From: an uncultured Pelagibacteraceae bacterium
Lineage (GTDB): Bacteria; Pseudomonadota; Alphaproteobacteria; Pelagibacterales; Pelagibacteraceae
NCBI GenBank assembly: GCA_902572605.1
Contig: CACGGD010000002.1
Location: 124,001 to 188,000 of the forward strand
Direction of reading: 5' to 3'
Length of the DNA: 64,000 bases
The position numbers and the translations under genes were made by a program. Position 1 is the stretch's first letter. The number at the start of each line of letters is the position of its first letter. This document shows positions 1-9,785 of this stretch, in pieces. The notes beneath the pieces are model-generated. The model was not told where the DNA came from. It saw nothing but the letters and a program-made list of their open reading frames with translations, and made no database searches.

Positions 1-3000
1 ACCAACCTAAGTGGGTTTCAAGAATTTGTCCTACATTCATTCGACTTGGTACACCCAAAGGATTCAAAACAATATCAACTGGTTTTCCATTTTCCATGTA
101 AGGCATGTCTTCTACTGGAACAATCTTGCTGACCACTCCTTTATTTCCATGTCTTCCAGCCATTTTGTCCCCTGGCATCAGTCTTCTTTTTACAGCAACA
201 AAAACTTTTACAACTTTCATTACAGTTGGTAGTAGATCATCGCCTTGTTGTATCTTGGTAACTTTATCTTCAAACCTGAGCTTTATATCTTCAGAAGCAT
301 TATCAAACTGATTTTTTAATTTTTCTAAATTACTATTGAGTTCTTGTTTTTGAAAACTAAGTTTCCATAAATCTTTTAAAGTTAAATTCTCAAAATCATT
401 TTTATTTAATGTAGTTTCTGCTTTAAGAGTTTTATATTGTTTGCTGATGCTTTGACCGTTCAATAAATCTATTGCTCTTAATTTTATGTTTCTATTTAAA
501 ATCTCTTCTTCAACTTTTTTATCTTCTTGTACTACTTCGATTTCAGCTCTCTCGATTGCGATGGATCTTTCATCTTTTTCGATCCCATGTCTATTAAAAA
601 CTCTTACGTCAATTACGACACCCGTGCTTCCAGATGGTAATTTTAGAGAAGAGTCTCTTACGTCAGTAGCTTTTTCACCGAAAATTGATCTTAATAATTT
701 TTCTTCAGGACTTGATGAAGTTTCACTTTTCGGTGTAACTTTTCCAACTAATATATCACCAGGCTTAACTTCTGCTCCAACATATACAATTCCAGACTCA
801 TCTAGGTTTCTTAAGCTTTCTTCGCTTACGTTCGGAATATCTCTTGTAATCTCTTCTGCTCCTAATTTTGTATCACGTGCCATCGACTCATACTCCTCTA
901 TATGGACTGAAGTAAATACGTCGTCAGTTACACATCTCTCAGAAATTAAAATTGAGTCTTCAAAATTGTATCCTTGCCAGGGCATAAATGCTACTGTCAC
1001 ATTTTTACCTAAAGCTAATTCACCAAGTTTAGTTGCTGGTCCGTCAGCAATAATATCACCTTTTTTAATTTGATCTCCAACCTTAACTAATGGTTTTTGG
1101 TTAATGCAAGTATTTTGATTTGATCTTTGAAATTTAGATAAATTATAAATATCTACAGCTGACTGAGATAAATCAGTTACATCTGTGACTTTTACAACAA
1201 TTCGTTTTCCATCAATTTTATCTACTATTCCATTTCTTTTTGCTACAATAGTTACTCCAGAATCCAAAGCAACATCTGACTCGATTCCTGTGCCAACTAA
1301 AGGCGATTCTGGTTTTAAAAGTGGTACAGCTTGTCTCATCATATTTGATCCCATTAAAGCTCTGTTTGCATCATCGTTTTCTAAAAATGGAATTAAAGCA
1401 GCTGCAACAGAAACTAATTGTTTAGGAGAGACATCAATAAAATCTATATTTTCTCTATTTGCTAATTCAAAGTTAAGATTTTTTCTACAAGCAACTAGTT
1501 CTTCCTCAAAAGATCCATCTTTTTTAATAGGAGAATTAGCCTGAGCAATTGTGTATTTTTCCTCCTCGATTGCAGACAAATATTGAATTTCAGATGTAAC
1601 TTTCCCGTTAACAACTCTTTTATAAGGACTCTCTATATATCCGAATTTATTCACTCTGCAGTAAGTTGCTAAACTATTGATTAATCCAATATTAGGACCT
1701 TCGGGTGTTTCTATAGGGCAAATTCTACCGTAATGAGTTGGGTGTACATCCCTTACTTCAAAGCCAGCTCTCTCTCTAGTTAAGCCCCCAGGACCTAGTG
1801 CAGAAACTCTCCTTTTATGAGTTATTTCTGACAATGGATTAGTTTGATCCATAAATTGTGAAAGCTGTGAAGTAGCAAAAAAATCTTTTAAAGAAGTTGT
1901 TATGGGTTTTGCATTTATCAAATCTTGGGGCATTGCAGACTCAATTTCAAGAAATGTAGACATTTTTTCTTTGACGGTTCTTTCCATTCTTAAAAGACCA
2001 ATTCTAAATTGATTTTCTACTAACTCACCAACGGATCGTACTCTTCTGTTTCCAAGATGGTCTATATCATCTACATCTCCTCTACCATCTCTTAAATCAA
2101 GCATAAACTTAATAATAGCTACAATGTCATCAATGGTTAAAATTGTTTTCTTATCGCTAATTTCTAGATTTAATTTAGAATTTAATTTAACTCTTCCAAC
2201 TTCAGAAAGATCATAACGTTCTTTTGTAAAATAAAGATTATTAAATATTTCTTCAGCAACATCCAATGATGGTGCTTCACCTGGTCTTAAAACTTTATAA
2301 ATATCATTTAAAGCATCTGCTTTATTTAGATTTTTATCAATTTTAAGAGTTTCTAATAAATAAGGACCTTTGTTAATCGGATCTATATTAACTAGATTTA
2401 TAGTTTTTTCCCCTTGATTAATAATATTTTCTAGTTGTTCTTGAGTTATGTCAAAACCACTTCCTATTAAAATCTCGCCATCTTTTTTTTTGATATCATT
2501 TGCTATATATTTTCCTACGATTTGTTCATTAGAAGCTAAAATTGATTTTAAACCTTTTTCCTGAAGTTTTTTAGCTATTATGAAATTTAGTTTTTCTCCT
2601 TTTGATAAAATCTTTTTATTATTTTTAGAATCTACTAAGTCATAAGAAATCTTTATAGGCCTTTTGTAATTCTCAGGATTAAAATCAGTCATCCACATTT
2701 TTTTTTCAGAATCAAATGTATATTTGTTAGTGGTATAAAATGTATTGATAATTTTATCTTTAGAAAAACCTAATGCAAATAAAATTGAAGTAATTGGTAA
2801 TTTTTTCTTTCTATCAACTCTAAAATATAAAATATCTTTAGGATCAAATTCAAAATCTAGCCAAGATCCTCTTCCTGGAATTATTCTACAATTAAATAGC
2901 AATTTTCCGCTAGAATGAGTTTTTCCTTTATCGTGATCAAAAAAAACTCCAGGACTTCTATGCATTTGATTTACAACAACTCTTTCAACACCATTTGTAA

Positions 3001-3434
3001 TAAAAGTAGCGCTAGGCGTCATCAAAGGTAATTCTCCAATAAAAACTTCTTGTTCCTTTGCTGAAAGAATTTGCTTAGTATTATTTTCAGGATCTATATC
3101 GTAAACAACTAATCTTAAATTAGCTTTAAGTGCAGCTGAATAGGAAAGGCTTCTCTGTTTACACTCTATCACATCAAATTTAGGTTTTTCTAATTTATAA
3201 GAAATATATTCAAGTGTAGATTTGTCAGAACCATCTTCTATAGGAAAGATATTCTTAAAAACTTTATCAATTCCTTTTGATAAGTCACTCATTTGTTCTT
3301 TAAGTGTTTTTGACTCTAAAAACTCATTGTAAGAATTTTTTTGTACTTCTATAAGGTTTGGAATTGATAAGCCCTCAACGAGCTTGCCGAAATTTTTTCT
3401 AATATTTTTCTTTTGAGTAAAAGATAATTGCATC
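1..3434 (-). CDS. rpoB: DNA-directed RNA polymerase subunit beta (3' part missing)
   Basis: Beta subunit of RNA polymerase, which forms much of the catalytic cleft and the rifampicin pocket. The ORF track omits it, but the minus strand reads open from an ATG at 3434 ([18 protein letters not shown]) to the left edge, about 1144 codons. The rifampicin region is recognisable near residue 520 ([19 protein letters not shown], then [17 protein letters not shown]) with the usual sensitive residues D, H and S. The last visible residues ([19 protein letters not shown]) match the C-terminal third of the family, so roughly 200 residues lie outside the window. It follows rplL after a 63-nt gap that holds a hairpin plus T-run. 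Identification is certain; only the start codon is a choice. Confidence 0.98.
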
Positions 3435-3441
3435 AATAATA

Positions 3442-3482
3442 AAAAAATTTTACTGTAAAATTTTTATAGTACAGTAAAATTC
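3442..3482 (-). terminator. hairpin plus T-run between rplL and rpoB (attenuator-like)
   Basis: Read on the minus strand, AATTTTACTGTA and TACAGTAAAATT form a perfect 12-bp stem with a 12-nt loop, followed at once by seven T residues. This is the layout of an intrinsic terminator. It sits just after the rplL stop and just before the rpoB start. In E. coli a partial terminator at the same junction lowers rpoBC expression relative to the L7/L12 genes. Partial read-through here is inferred, because rpoB has no other visible promoter. Confidence 0.75.
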
Positions 3483-3497
3483 AGTCTTAAATTTTAT

Positions 3498-3869
3498 TTA
3501 CTTTAATTCTACTTTAGCTCCAGCTGCCTCAAGTTTTTTCTTAAATTCTTCAGCTTCTTTCTTAGCTACACCACCTTTAATCTCTTTTGGTGCGCCTTCT
3601 ACTAAATCTTTTGCTTCTTTTAGTCCTAAACCTGTTATTGCTCTTACTTCTTTAATAACATTTATTTTTTTATCTCCTGCTGCTGATAAAAAAAGTGAAA
3701 ATTCAGATTTTTCTTCACCTGCTGGTGCTGCACTTCCTGCGGCTGCGGCTACTGCAACTGGTGCTGCTGCTGTAACACCCCATTTTTCTTCTAATTGTTT
3801 TGATAGTTCTGCTGCCTCAACAACAGTTAAAGTTGATAATTCGTCAATAATTTTATTTAAGTCTGCCAT
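3498..3869 (-). CDS. rplL: 50S ribosomal protein L7/L12
   Basis: Multicopy stalk protein of the large subunit that recruits translational GTPases. The 123-residue length is standard. The N-terminal dimerisation helices (about 1-33) are followed by an Ala/Pro/Gly-rich hinge ([20 protein letters not shown]) and the compact C-terminal domain containing [19 protein letters not shown]. It lies 15 nt after rplJ, its usual partner, and is followed by the hairpin that separates it from rpoB, consistent with higher expression than rpoB. No oddities. Confidence 0.98.
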   Translation of the reverse strand: MADLNKIIDELSTLTVVEAAELSKQLEEKWGVTAAAPVAVAAAAGSAAPAGEEKSEFSLFLSAAGDKKINVIKEVRAITGLGLKEAKDLVEGAPKEIKGGVAKKEAEEFKKKLEAAGAKVELK

Positions 3870-3884
3870 TTTGAATCCTATGAA

Positions 3885-4397
3885 TTAATTTTTTAAACTC
3901 TTTGCGCGCGCTAAATTAGCAATTTTTGAGCCAGGTGCAAGTAAAATACTCACTAATTTTTGAGCTGGAGATGCTAAAATACCTACTATTTTCGCTCTTG
4001 CTTCTTCGAGTGAAGGTAGTGTGGCGATTATAGCCACTTCTTTTTGATCTAAAACTTTGCCATCCATGAATCCAGCAACAATTTTTAACTTGTCATGAGA
4101 TTTAGCAAACTTAGTTAAGATTTTTGCAGTTGAAATTGGATCCGATGAAATTGCTGCGGCAGTGGGACCAGTAAAATATTTTTCTAAATCTTTTACTGGT
4201 GTTTCTTTAATTGCAATTTTTGTGATTCTATTTTTTGTTATTTTAAAAAGAATTCCTTTTTCTCTTAACTCTTTTCTTAGCTCATCAAGTTCATTAACAT
4301 TAAGACCTTGGTATTGAGCTATCATAACTGACTCATTAGATGAAAAATTTTTTTTCATTTCTTCTATGTAGTTTTTTTTTGCAGTTTTGCTCATCAT
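3885..4397 (-). CDS. rplJ: 50S ribosomal protein L10
   Basis: Base of the ribosomal stalk: binds 23S rRNA and the L7/L12 dimers through its C-terminal helix. The 170 residues match the family, with the N-terminal IEEMKKNFSSNESVMIAQYQGLNVNELDELR and the phrase TGPTAAAISSDP typical of L10. Two ATG codons stand in tandem (MMSK), so the start could be 4394. It begins 5 nt after rplA and is followed closely by rplL, the standard order. In other bacteria L10-L12 represses its own mRNA leader; with almost no leader here that control would have to act inside rplA, which is inference. Confidence 0.97.
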   Translation of the reverse strand: MMSKTAKKNYIEEMKKNFSSNESVMIAQYQGLNVNELDELRKELREKGILFKITKNRITKIAIKETPVKDLEKYFTGPTAAAISSDPISTAKILTKFAKSHDKLKIVAGFMDGKVLDQKEVAIIATLPSLEEARAKIVGILASPAQKLVSILLAPGSKIANLARAKSLKN

Positions 4398-4402
4398 AAC
4401 AA

Positions 4403-5089
4403 TTAATTAGCTCCTACTTTGTACGAAATACCCATTGTAGAAGTTATAAAAGTTTTTTTAATAAATTCTCCTTTTATTGTATCGGGTTTTTCCTTTTTTA
4501 CACTTTCAATAAAATAATTAAAATTTTCTAATAATTTTTCACTTGAGAAACTTTTTCTTCCTATTGTAGAAGCAAGATTACCATCTTTATCGTTTCTGAT
4601 TTCGACTAGTCCCTTTTTAATATCTTTTACTGCTTTTGTTATATCATTTGTTACTGTTCCTAGTTTTGGATTAGGCATTAATCCTTTGGGTCCTAAAATC
4701 TTTCCATGTTTTCCAATTTTACCCATCATGGCTGGAGTACAAACCAATTTGGTAAAATCAAATTTCCCAGCAGCAATTTTTTCTATTAAATCATCTGAAC
4801 CTGTAATATCAGCTCCACTTTTTTTTGCCTCATCAATTTTCTCTGGCTCACATAAAACAGCAACTTTACTTTTTTTTCCTGAACCATTTGGAAGGTTCAC
4901 AACTGATCTTAAGCTCAAATCTCCACCCTTGGACTGTTTTAAATTTATTTTTAAAGAAACATCAATTGACTCATCAAATTTAGAATTAGAGTTTACTTTA
5001 ACTAAATCTATAATTTCCTTAGCAGTAATTTTTTTGTCTTTAACAGCTGTTTTTAAAATTTCTTTATATCTTTTTGATCTTTTTTTCAT
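4403..5089 (-). CDS. rplA: 50S ribosomal protein L1
   Basis: Ribosomal L1, a component of the mobile stalk at the E site. The 228 residues are typical. Diagnostic segments are SGADITGSDDLIEKI, LVCTPAMMGKIGKHGKILGPKGLMPNPKLGTV and the C-terminal GISYKV. It starts 2 nt after the rplK stop, so the two are probably translationally coupled, as is usual for L11-L1. The antisense ORF at 4686-5123 is only a shadow of this gene. Confidence 0.98.
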   Translation of the reverse strand: MKKRSKRYKEILKTAVKDKKITAKEIIDLVKVNSNSKFDESIDVSLKINLKQSKGGDLSLRSVVNLPNGSGKKSKVAVLCEPEKIDEAKKSGADITGSDDLIEKIAAGKFDFTKLVCTPAMMGKIGKHGKILGPKGLMPNPKLGTVTNDITKAVKDIKKGLVEIRNDKDGNLASTIGRKSFSSEKLLENFNYFIESVKKEKPDTIKGEFIKKTFITSTMGISYKVGAN

Positions 5090-5091
5090 AA

Positions 5092-5520
5092 TTATTCTTT
5101 TACTTCTATTCCCATTGATCTAGCAGAACCGCAAATAATTTTAGTTGCTTCTTTAATATCAAACGCATTTAAATCTTTCATTTTTTCCTTAGCAATAGAT
5201 TCAGCTTGTTTCATTGTAATAGAACCTGCAACAATTCTACCAGGTTCTTGTGATCCACTTTTTAACTTAGCTGCTTCTCTTATAAAATGTGAAGCTGGTG
5301 GTGATTTTATTATAAAGTCAAATTTTTTATCTTTGTAAACTGTAATTACTACAGGAACTGGTTTGCCCATAAAAGATTTTGTCTTTTCATTAAATGCTTT
5401 ACAAAATTCCATTATGTTAATACCTCTTTGACCTAGAGCAGGTCCTACTGGTGGAGCTGGGTTAGCTTGACCACCTTTGATTTGTAACTTTACATATCCT
5501 GTTATTTCTTTTTTTGCCAT
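5092..5520 (-). CDS. rplK: 50S ribosomal protein L11
   Basis: Ribosomal L11, part of the GTPase-associated centre and needed for RelA-dependent stringent response in other bacteria. The 142 residues carry [37 protein letters not shown], the N-terminal signature, and [11 protein letters not shown] near the C-terminus. Its ATG immediately abuts the nusG stop. The order secE-nusG-rplK-rplA-rplJ-rplL-rpoB is the conserved bacterial arrangement. Confidence 0.98.
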   Translation of the reverse strand: MAKKEITGYVKLQIKGGQANPAPPVGPALGQRGINIMEFCKAFNEKTKSFMGKPVPVVITVYKDKKFDFIIKSPPASHFIREAAKLKSGSQEPGRIVAGSITMKQAESIAKEKMKDLNAFDIKEATKIICGSARSMGIEVKE

Positions 5521-6045
5521 TTAATTTTTCTCCACTTGGTTAAATTCTAAATCTACCGGAGTTGCTCTACCAAATATAGAAACTGATACTTTAAGTCTAG
5601 ATTTTTCTTCATCAATTTCTTCAATTAATCCGTTAAATGAAGCAAATGGACCATCACAAACTTTAACTTTTTCACCAATTTCAAAGTTCATACCTGTTTT
5701 TTGATTAACTGCACTTTCCGATACTTGACCAAGTATACGTTTGATTTCTTCATCAGAGATTGGAGTAGGTTTTTCTGCTGAACCCAAAAATCCACTTACT
5801 TTTTGAAGATTTTTAATTAAATGATAAATCTGTTTTGTTAGCTCAACCTTCACTAATACATAACCCGGAAAATATTTTTTTTCTTTTTTTGTACGTTTTC
5901 CCTTTTTTACTTCTGTGACTTGATGCGTAGGCACTAAAATTTCACCTAACTTCTCCTGTAGTTTATTCTTTTTTAATTCATCTTTAATTGAGTCTACTAC
6001 TTTTTTTTCAAAACCAGAATAAGCTTGTACAATGTACCAATTCAT
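5521..6045 (-). CDS. nusG: transcription termination/antitermination factor NusG
   Basis: NusG binds the clamp of elongating RNA polymerase and couples it to Rho and to the ribosome. The 174 residues show the NGN domain at the N-terminus (WYIVQAYSGFEKKVVDSIK, FPGYVLVKVEL) and a KOW domain near 125-165 (EIGEKVKVCDGPFASFNGLIEEID). Length and architecture are normal. It lies 3 nt after secE. Confidence 0.97.
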   Translation of the reverse strand: MNWYIVQAYSGFEKKVVDSIKDELKKNKLQEKLGEILVPTHQVTEVKKGKRTKKEKKYFPGYVLVKVELTKQIYHLIKNLQKVSGFLGSAEKPTPISDEEIKRILGQVSESAVNQKTGMNFEIGEKVKVCDGPFASFNGLIEEIDEEKSRLKVSVSIFGRATPVDLEFNQVEKN

Positions 6046-6048
6046 AAA

Positions 6049-6240
6049 TTAAAAATTAATAGTTAAAACTAAATTTAAAAGAAATCTTAAAATTTGATCA
6101 AGGATAAGAAAAAAAATTGCAGCAACGGATGCCAATGCAAATACCATTAAAGCTCCCATCATAGTATCTTTTTTCGTTGGCCAAGTAATTCTAAAAGTTT
6201 CCTGTTTAACTTCTTGAATAAATTTTAAAGGATTTTTCAT
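6049..6240 (-). CDS. secE: preprotein translocase subunit SecE
   Basis: Small essential membrane subunit of the SecYEG channel. The protein from the chosen ATG (MKNPLKFIQEVKQETFRITWP) is 63 residues with one transmembrane segment near 33-55, the single-TM form common outside enterics. The ORF track starts 42 nt upstream, but those codons (WVRVPPLL) are the 3' end of tRNA-Trp read as protein, so the ATG at 6240 is preferred. It lies directly behind tRNA-Trp and ahead of nusG. Confidence 0.95.
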   Translation of the reverse strand: MKNPLKFIQEVKQETFRITWPTKKDTMMGALMVFALASVAAIFFLILDQILRFLLNLVLTINF

Positions 6241-6252
6241 AACTCTTTTTTT

Positions 6253-6328
6253 TGGCAGGAGCGGAGGGACTCGAACCCACAACCTCCGGTTTTGGAGACC
6301 GGCGCTCTACCAATTGAACTACGCTCCT
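6253..6328 (-). tRNA. tRNA-Trp (CCA anticodon)
   Basis: Minus-strand cloverleaf beginning AGGAGCGTAGTTCAATTGG, with anticodon loop CTCCAAA (anticodon CCA), T-loop GGTTCGAGTCC and 3' acceptor CGCTCCT. Discriminator G and an encoded CCA (plus-strand TGG at 6253-6255) complete it. It sits between tuf and secE and is presumably processed from the operon transcript. Confidence 0.97.
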
Positions 6329-6334
6329 AAGCGT

Positions 6335-7534
6335 TTATTTTATAATTTTAGTAACTACCCCAGCTCCAACTGTTTTTCCACCTTCTCTAATTGCAAAGTT
6401 TAATTTTTCGTTCATAGCTATTGGAGTAATTAATTTTACACTAAATTTTCCATCATCACCAGGCATGACCATTTCTGTACCAGACGGTAAAGTTACTTCA
6501 CCAGTAACATCAGTAGTTCTAAAATAAAACTGTGGTCTGTATTTTGTAAAGAAAGGGGTATGTCTTCCACCTTCCTCTTTTTTTAAAATATAGGCCTGAC
6601 ATTCAAACTCTGTATGTGGAGTAATTGATCCTGGTTTGCAAAGAACTTGTCCTCTTTCAACATCTTCTCTTTCAACACCTCTTAATAAAGCTCCAATGTT
6701 GTCTCCAGCCTCACCACTGTCCAAAAGTTTTCTGAACATCTCAACGCCAGTACAAACAGATTTCTTCGTATCTCTAATACCAACAATTTCAATCTCTTCT
6801 CCAACTTTGATAACACCTGACTCAACTCTACCTGTTACAACTGTACCTCTACCCGAAATAGAAAAAACATCTTCTACTGGCATAAGGAAAGGTTTATCTT
6901 TTGGTCTATTAGGTTGAGGAATAGTATCGTCGACTGCCTTCATTAATTCCATAATTGCATTTTTACCTGTTGCTTCATCTTTCCCTTCAACAGCATTTAA
7001 AGCAGATCCTTTAACTATTGGAATTTTATCACCTGGAAATTTGTAAGAAGTTAAAAGTTCTCTTATTTCTTCTTCAACAAGATCAACTAACTCTTTATCT
7101 TTAACTGTATCAATCTTATTTAAAAACACTACTATTGCCGGAACTCCAACTTGACGAGCTAAAAGAATATGTTCTCTAGTTTGAGGCATTGGTCCGTCAG
7201 CTGCATTCACAACTAAAATTGCTCCATCCATCTGAGCAGCACCTGTGATCATATTTTTTACATAGTCGGCGTGACCTGGACAATCAACATGAGCATAATG
7301 TCTTTTTTCAGTTTCATACTCTACGTGAGCTGTTGAAATTGTTATTCCTCTTTCTTTTTCTTCAGGCGCTTTATCGATTTGATCATAAGCTACAAAGTTT
7401 GCACTTGATTTTCCTCCTGCCTCAGACAATACTTTAGTAATTGCAGCAGTTAGTGTTGTTTTACCATGGTCAACGTGTCCGATAGTACCGATATTACAAT
7501 GCGGTTTGTTTCGCTGAAACTTTTCTTTTGACAT
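6335..7534 (-). CDS. tuf: translation elongation factor Tu
   Basis: GTPase that delivers aminoacyl-tRNA to the ribosome. Length 399 residues. Nucleotide-binding motifs are intact: GHVDHGKT at 19-26, DCPGHADY around 84-91 and NKID around 139-142, followed by the two beta-barrel domains ending [10 protein letters not shown]. It lies between tRNA-Gly and tRNA-Trp, the usual position of a tuf copy next to secE. Only one copy is visible in this window. Confidence 0.98.
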   Translation of the reverse strand: MSKEKFQRNKPHCNIGTIGHVDHGKTTLTAAITKVLSEAGGKSSANFVAYDQIDKAPEEKERGITISTAHVEYETEKRHYAHVDCPGHADYVKNMITGAAQMDGAILVVNAADGPMPQTREHILLARQVGVPAIVVFLNKIDTVKDKELVDLVEEEIRELLTSYKFPGDKIPIVKGSALNAVEGKDEATGKNAIMELMKAVDDTIPQPNRPKDKPFLMPVEDVFSISGRGTVVTGRVESGVIKVGEEIEIVGIRDTKKSVCTGVEMFRKLLDSGEAGDNIGALLRGVEREDVERGQVLCKPGSITPHTEFECQAYILKKEEGGRHTPFFTKYRPQFYFRTTDVTGEVTLPSGTEMVMPGDDGKFSVKLITPIAMNEKLNFAIREGGKTVGAGVVTKIIK

Positions 7535-7572
7535 TTTATTTTATCCTCACTTTATATTTTAATTTTTAACTT

Positions 7573-7646
7573 TGGAGCGGGTAAAGGGAATCGAACCCTT
7601 ACATCCAGCTTGGAAGGCTAGCGTTCTACCATTGAACTACACCCGC
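7573..7646 (-). tRNA. tRNA-Gly (TCC anticodon)
   Basis: Minus-strand cloverleaf starting GCGGGTGTAGTTCAATGG, anticodon arm CTAGCCTTCCAAGCTGG (anticodon TCC), T-arm GGGTTCGATTCCC and acceptor ACCCGC, then T and an encoded CCA. It is placed between tRNA-Tyr and tuf and probably co-transcribed with them. Confidence 0.97.
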
Positions 7647-7691
7647 AATATCCAAACTTATCTCGCTCTTACGTTCTTAAATACTCAAATT

Positions 7692-7777
7692 TGGTGGAGG
7701 GGGAAAGATTCGAACTTTCGAAGACCGAAGTCAACGGGTTTACAGCCCGCCCCATTTGACCGCTTTGGTACCCCTCC
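7692..7777 (-). tRNA. tRNA-Tyr (GTA anticodon)
   Basis: Minus-strand class II tRNA beginning GGAGGGGTACCAAAGCGG, anticodon loop CTGTAAA (anticodon GTA), a variable arm around GACTTCGGTC, T-loop GTTCGAATC and acceptor CCCCTCC, then A and an encoded CCA. It is the first gene of the tuf-secE-rpl-rpoB transcription unit. Confidence 0.97.
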
Positions 7778-7833
7778 TTAAATTATCTTACTAGGGATAC
7801 CCCCTAACTTAAAAAGTATTTAACAACAAGCGT

Positions 7834-7861
7834 TTTATAAGCTTTTGTGAAATAATTGCAA
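7834..7861 (-). promoter_or_regulatory. candidate sigma70 promoter for the tRNA-Tyr/tuf/rpl operon
   Basis: On the minus strand TTGCAA and TATAAA are separated by 16 nt, which would start transcription about 50 nt before the 5' end of tRNA-Tyr. It lies in the 138-nt gap between tRNA-Tyr and the divergent rlmB gene. The matches are good but not perfect and the region is AT-rich, so this is a candidate only. Confidence 0.45.
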
Positions 7862-7915
7862 TAAATCATTTTTCCTTGAAATATGCTAATTATTTAAAAA
7901 AATTGCATAAAAATT

Positions 7916-8659
7916 ATGAAAAAAATGACATTTTTTATAGTCGGTAAGCACGCTGTTATAGAGGCATTAAAAAACCCTTCTAGAAAGATTGAAAGAGTCT
8001 TTTTAACTGAAGATGCTCTAAAAAATCTCAATAGAGAAAATCAATCTCTTAATTTACTAAAAAACATTCAAGTCTTTTATAAATCTCGAAGAGAATTAGA
8101 TAATTTGTGTGGTAGAGATGAGACATCTCACCAAGGATTAATAGCAGAAGTTGAACAATTAGAAGAAATTACATTAAAAGAGTTTGTGATAGATAGTAAA
8201 AAAAAAAATATCAATTTAATTGCGCTTGAAGAGGTGTCAGATCCAAGAAATATAGGATCAATTATTAGAAGTGCTGTAGCATTCAATATTGATGGAATAA
8301 TTGTTAAAGAAAGATCTTTTCCCTCTAAAAGTAAATTACTTTATAAAAGTGCAAGTGGTGGAGCCGAACACTTAAAAATTTTTAAAGTTTCTAACATTAA
8401 TACCTCCTTAAAATTTTTAAAAACAAAAAACTTTTGGGTCAGTGCGTTTGATGTTTCGGCTACTAAAGATTTTACTAAAAACAAATGGGAAGGAAAAAAC
8501 GTATTGTTATTTGGTTCAGAGGGATTTGGCTTAAAATCTAAAACATTAATGCACTCTGATTTTAAATTTAAAGTTAATATGAATAGAAATATTGAAAGTT
8601 TGAATATTTCAAATACTGTTTCCGTGGTTTGCCATCACATTTATCAATCAATTAAATAA
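7916..8659 (+). CDS. rlmB: 23S rRNA (guanosine-2'-O-)-methyltransferase RlmB-like (TrmH/SpoU family)
   Basis: SPOUT-family 2'-O-ribose methyltransferase. The N-terminal substrate-binding domain begins FIVGKHAVIEALKNP and the SPOUT motifs follow: LEEVSDPRNIGSIIRSA near 104-120, LLFGSEGFGL near 195-204 and SLNISNTVSVVCH near 225-240 at the AdoMet-binding knot. Length 247 is normal for RlmB. Family assignment is firm; the exact target (G2251 in E. coli) is inferred. A second ATG at 7925 (MTFFIVGKHAV) could be the true start. It faces the tRNA operon divergently. Confidence 0.9.
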   Translation: MKKMTFFIVGKHAVIEALKNPSRKIERVFLTEDALKNLNRENQSLNLLKNIQVFYKSRRELDNLCGRDETSHQGLIAEVEQLEEITLKEFVIDSKKKNINLIALEEVSDPRNIGSIIRSAVAFNIDGIIVKERSFPSKSKLLYKSASGGAEHLKIFKVSNINTSLKFLKTKNFWVSAFDVSATKDFTKNKWEGKNVLLFGSEGFGLKSKTLMHSDFKFKVNMNRNIESLNISNTVSVVCHHIYQSIK

Positions 8660-8671
8660 AAATTATTTAAT
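8651..8671. terminator. AT-only hairpin spanning two convergent stop codons
   Basis: ATTAAATAA, a 3-nt AAA loop and TTATTTAAT make a perfect 9-bp inverted repeat. The stem contains the TAA of rlmB and the TAA of the opposing glycosyltransferase gene. It could act weakly as a bidirectional terminator; an A/T-only stem is a poor intrinsic terminator, so confidence is low. Confidence 0.3.
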
Positions 8672-9686
8672 CAAATATAATACTAAAAATTTGTTTTAAC
8701 ATATCTTTTCTAAGCGAAAATTTATTTTGTTTTAAACTGTTTTGAATTTTATTATAGTTCTCTATTACATATTTTGCTGTTTGAGATAACGAATCTACTG
8801 TTCTTTTTGAAATAAAGACTCCTTTTCGATCTTTTATTATATGTGAAATTTCTTCAAATATAATTACAGGTCGTCTTCGGGCAAGAGACTCATCAACAAC
8901 ATGTGGTTGGCCTTCTGTAAATGATGGCAGTATCAAAATATTGTGTTCATCATAAATATCAATTAAAGATTGCTTATCTGAAATATATCCAACTAACTTT
9001 ACATTTTTATTTTTTGAAACTTGAATATTTTTAAGGTTACCGACTATAGAGAGTTCTGCGTTAATATTTATTTTTTCAAACATTTCTAAGAATTGATAAA
9101 TGCCTTTTTCAGGATTTGCTCTTCCAACATATAAAAACTTAATTTTATTGAGTTTTGCATCTTTATAATCTTTAAACCAATCTTCATCTAAAGTTGAAGA
9201 AGTTATTAAATGACAATTTTTTCCGTGGTATAGTCTCTCATGAAGAGTAAGGACCGTTGAATTTGAAGTCATTATTGAATACATAAAGTGGTAAATCCAA
9301 ATTGACCAAGAACCTAATATAAATTTCCATTCTTCATGACCGCTACTAATTAAATACAAAAAAACTTTTTTTCTAAATAATAATAAAAATAAAAATGAAA
9401 TAAATGTGTAAGGATTAATAGAAACAATCAAATACTTAGAATTTTTAGATTTAAAAGTTAAGAATATAAAATAAATAAATTGAATTATGTTAGATGCTAT
9501 ATCTATTTTTTCTAAATTTATCTTATGGCTTCCTTTTTTTTTAGATTTTCTCCCTATGTATTTAACTTTATGAAAGTTGTTTAATCCCTCAGGAATAATT
9601 TTTAAATTATAATTACTGCTAGAAAATTCATTACTTTCTTCAAAAACTTTATCATTATTAATGACTACTAATAAATTATTACTCAT
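8667..9686 (-). CDS. glycosyltransferase family 4 (GT-B fold)
   Basis: Predicted sugar transferase of the GT4 group, likely acting at the cytoplasmic membrane on an envelope polysaccharide; substrate unknown. The N-terminal half is divergent, with a hydrophobic stretch near 90-112 (FISFLFLLLFRKKVFLYLIS). The C-terminal nucleotide-sugar domain is clear: KFLYVGRANPEKGIYQFLEMF near 184-204, NVKLVGYISDKQSLIDIY, then LPSFTEGQPHVVDESLARRRPVI, which carries the family acidic motif. It converges on rlmB and stands upstream of, and opposite to, tRNA-Thr. It may belong to an accessory block with the DUF4956/VTC/CotH operon. Confidence 0.85.
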   Translation of the reverse strand: MSNNLLVVINNDKVFEESNEFSSSNYNLKIIPEGLNNFHKVKYIGRKSKKKGSHKINLEKIDIASNIIQFIYFIFLTFKSKNSKYLIVSINPYTFISFLFLLLFRKKVFLYLISSGHEEWKFILGSWSIWIYHFMYSIMTSNSTVLTLHERLYHGKNCHLITSSTLDEDWFKDYKDAKLNKIKFLYVGRANPEKGIYQFLEMFEKININAELSIVGNLKNIQVSKNKNVKLVGYISDKQSLIDIYDEHNILILPSFTEGQPHVVDESLARRRPVIIFEEISHIIKDRKGVFISKRTVDSLSQTAKYVIENYNKIQNSLKQNKFSLRKDMLKQIFSIIFD

Positions 9687-9785
9687 CTAATTATACAAAT
9701 TTAAGTTTTTAGAAGTTTTCAATTAAACCTAATGTATTGTTGAAAACCTTTCAATAAGACTCTGCGAGCACTATCCTGAAAAGGA

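Noticed and set aside
486-1544. Two plus-strand ORFs (195 and 119 residues) in the first 1.6 kb
   Set aside because: They lie antisense to rpoB, whose reading frame on the minus strand is certain; composition is that of a shadow ORF.
6241-6282. N-terminal extension of SecE in the ORF track
   Set aside because: The codons fall in the tRNA-Trp 3' end; the ATG at 6240 gives a normal SecE.
7572-7781. Plus-strand ORF of 69 residues
   Set aside because: It is the antisense of tRNA-Gly and tRNA-Tyr; the peptide (GIEPLHPAW, KDSNFRRPKST) is a classic artefact of tRNA genes.
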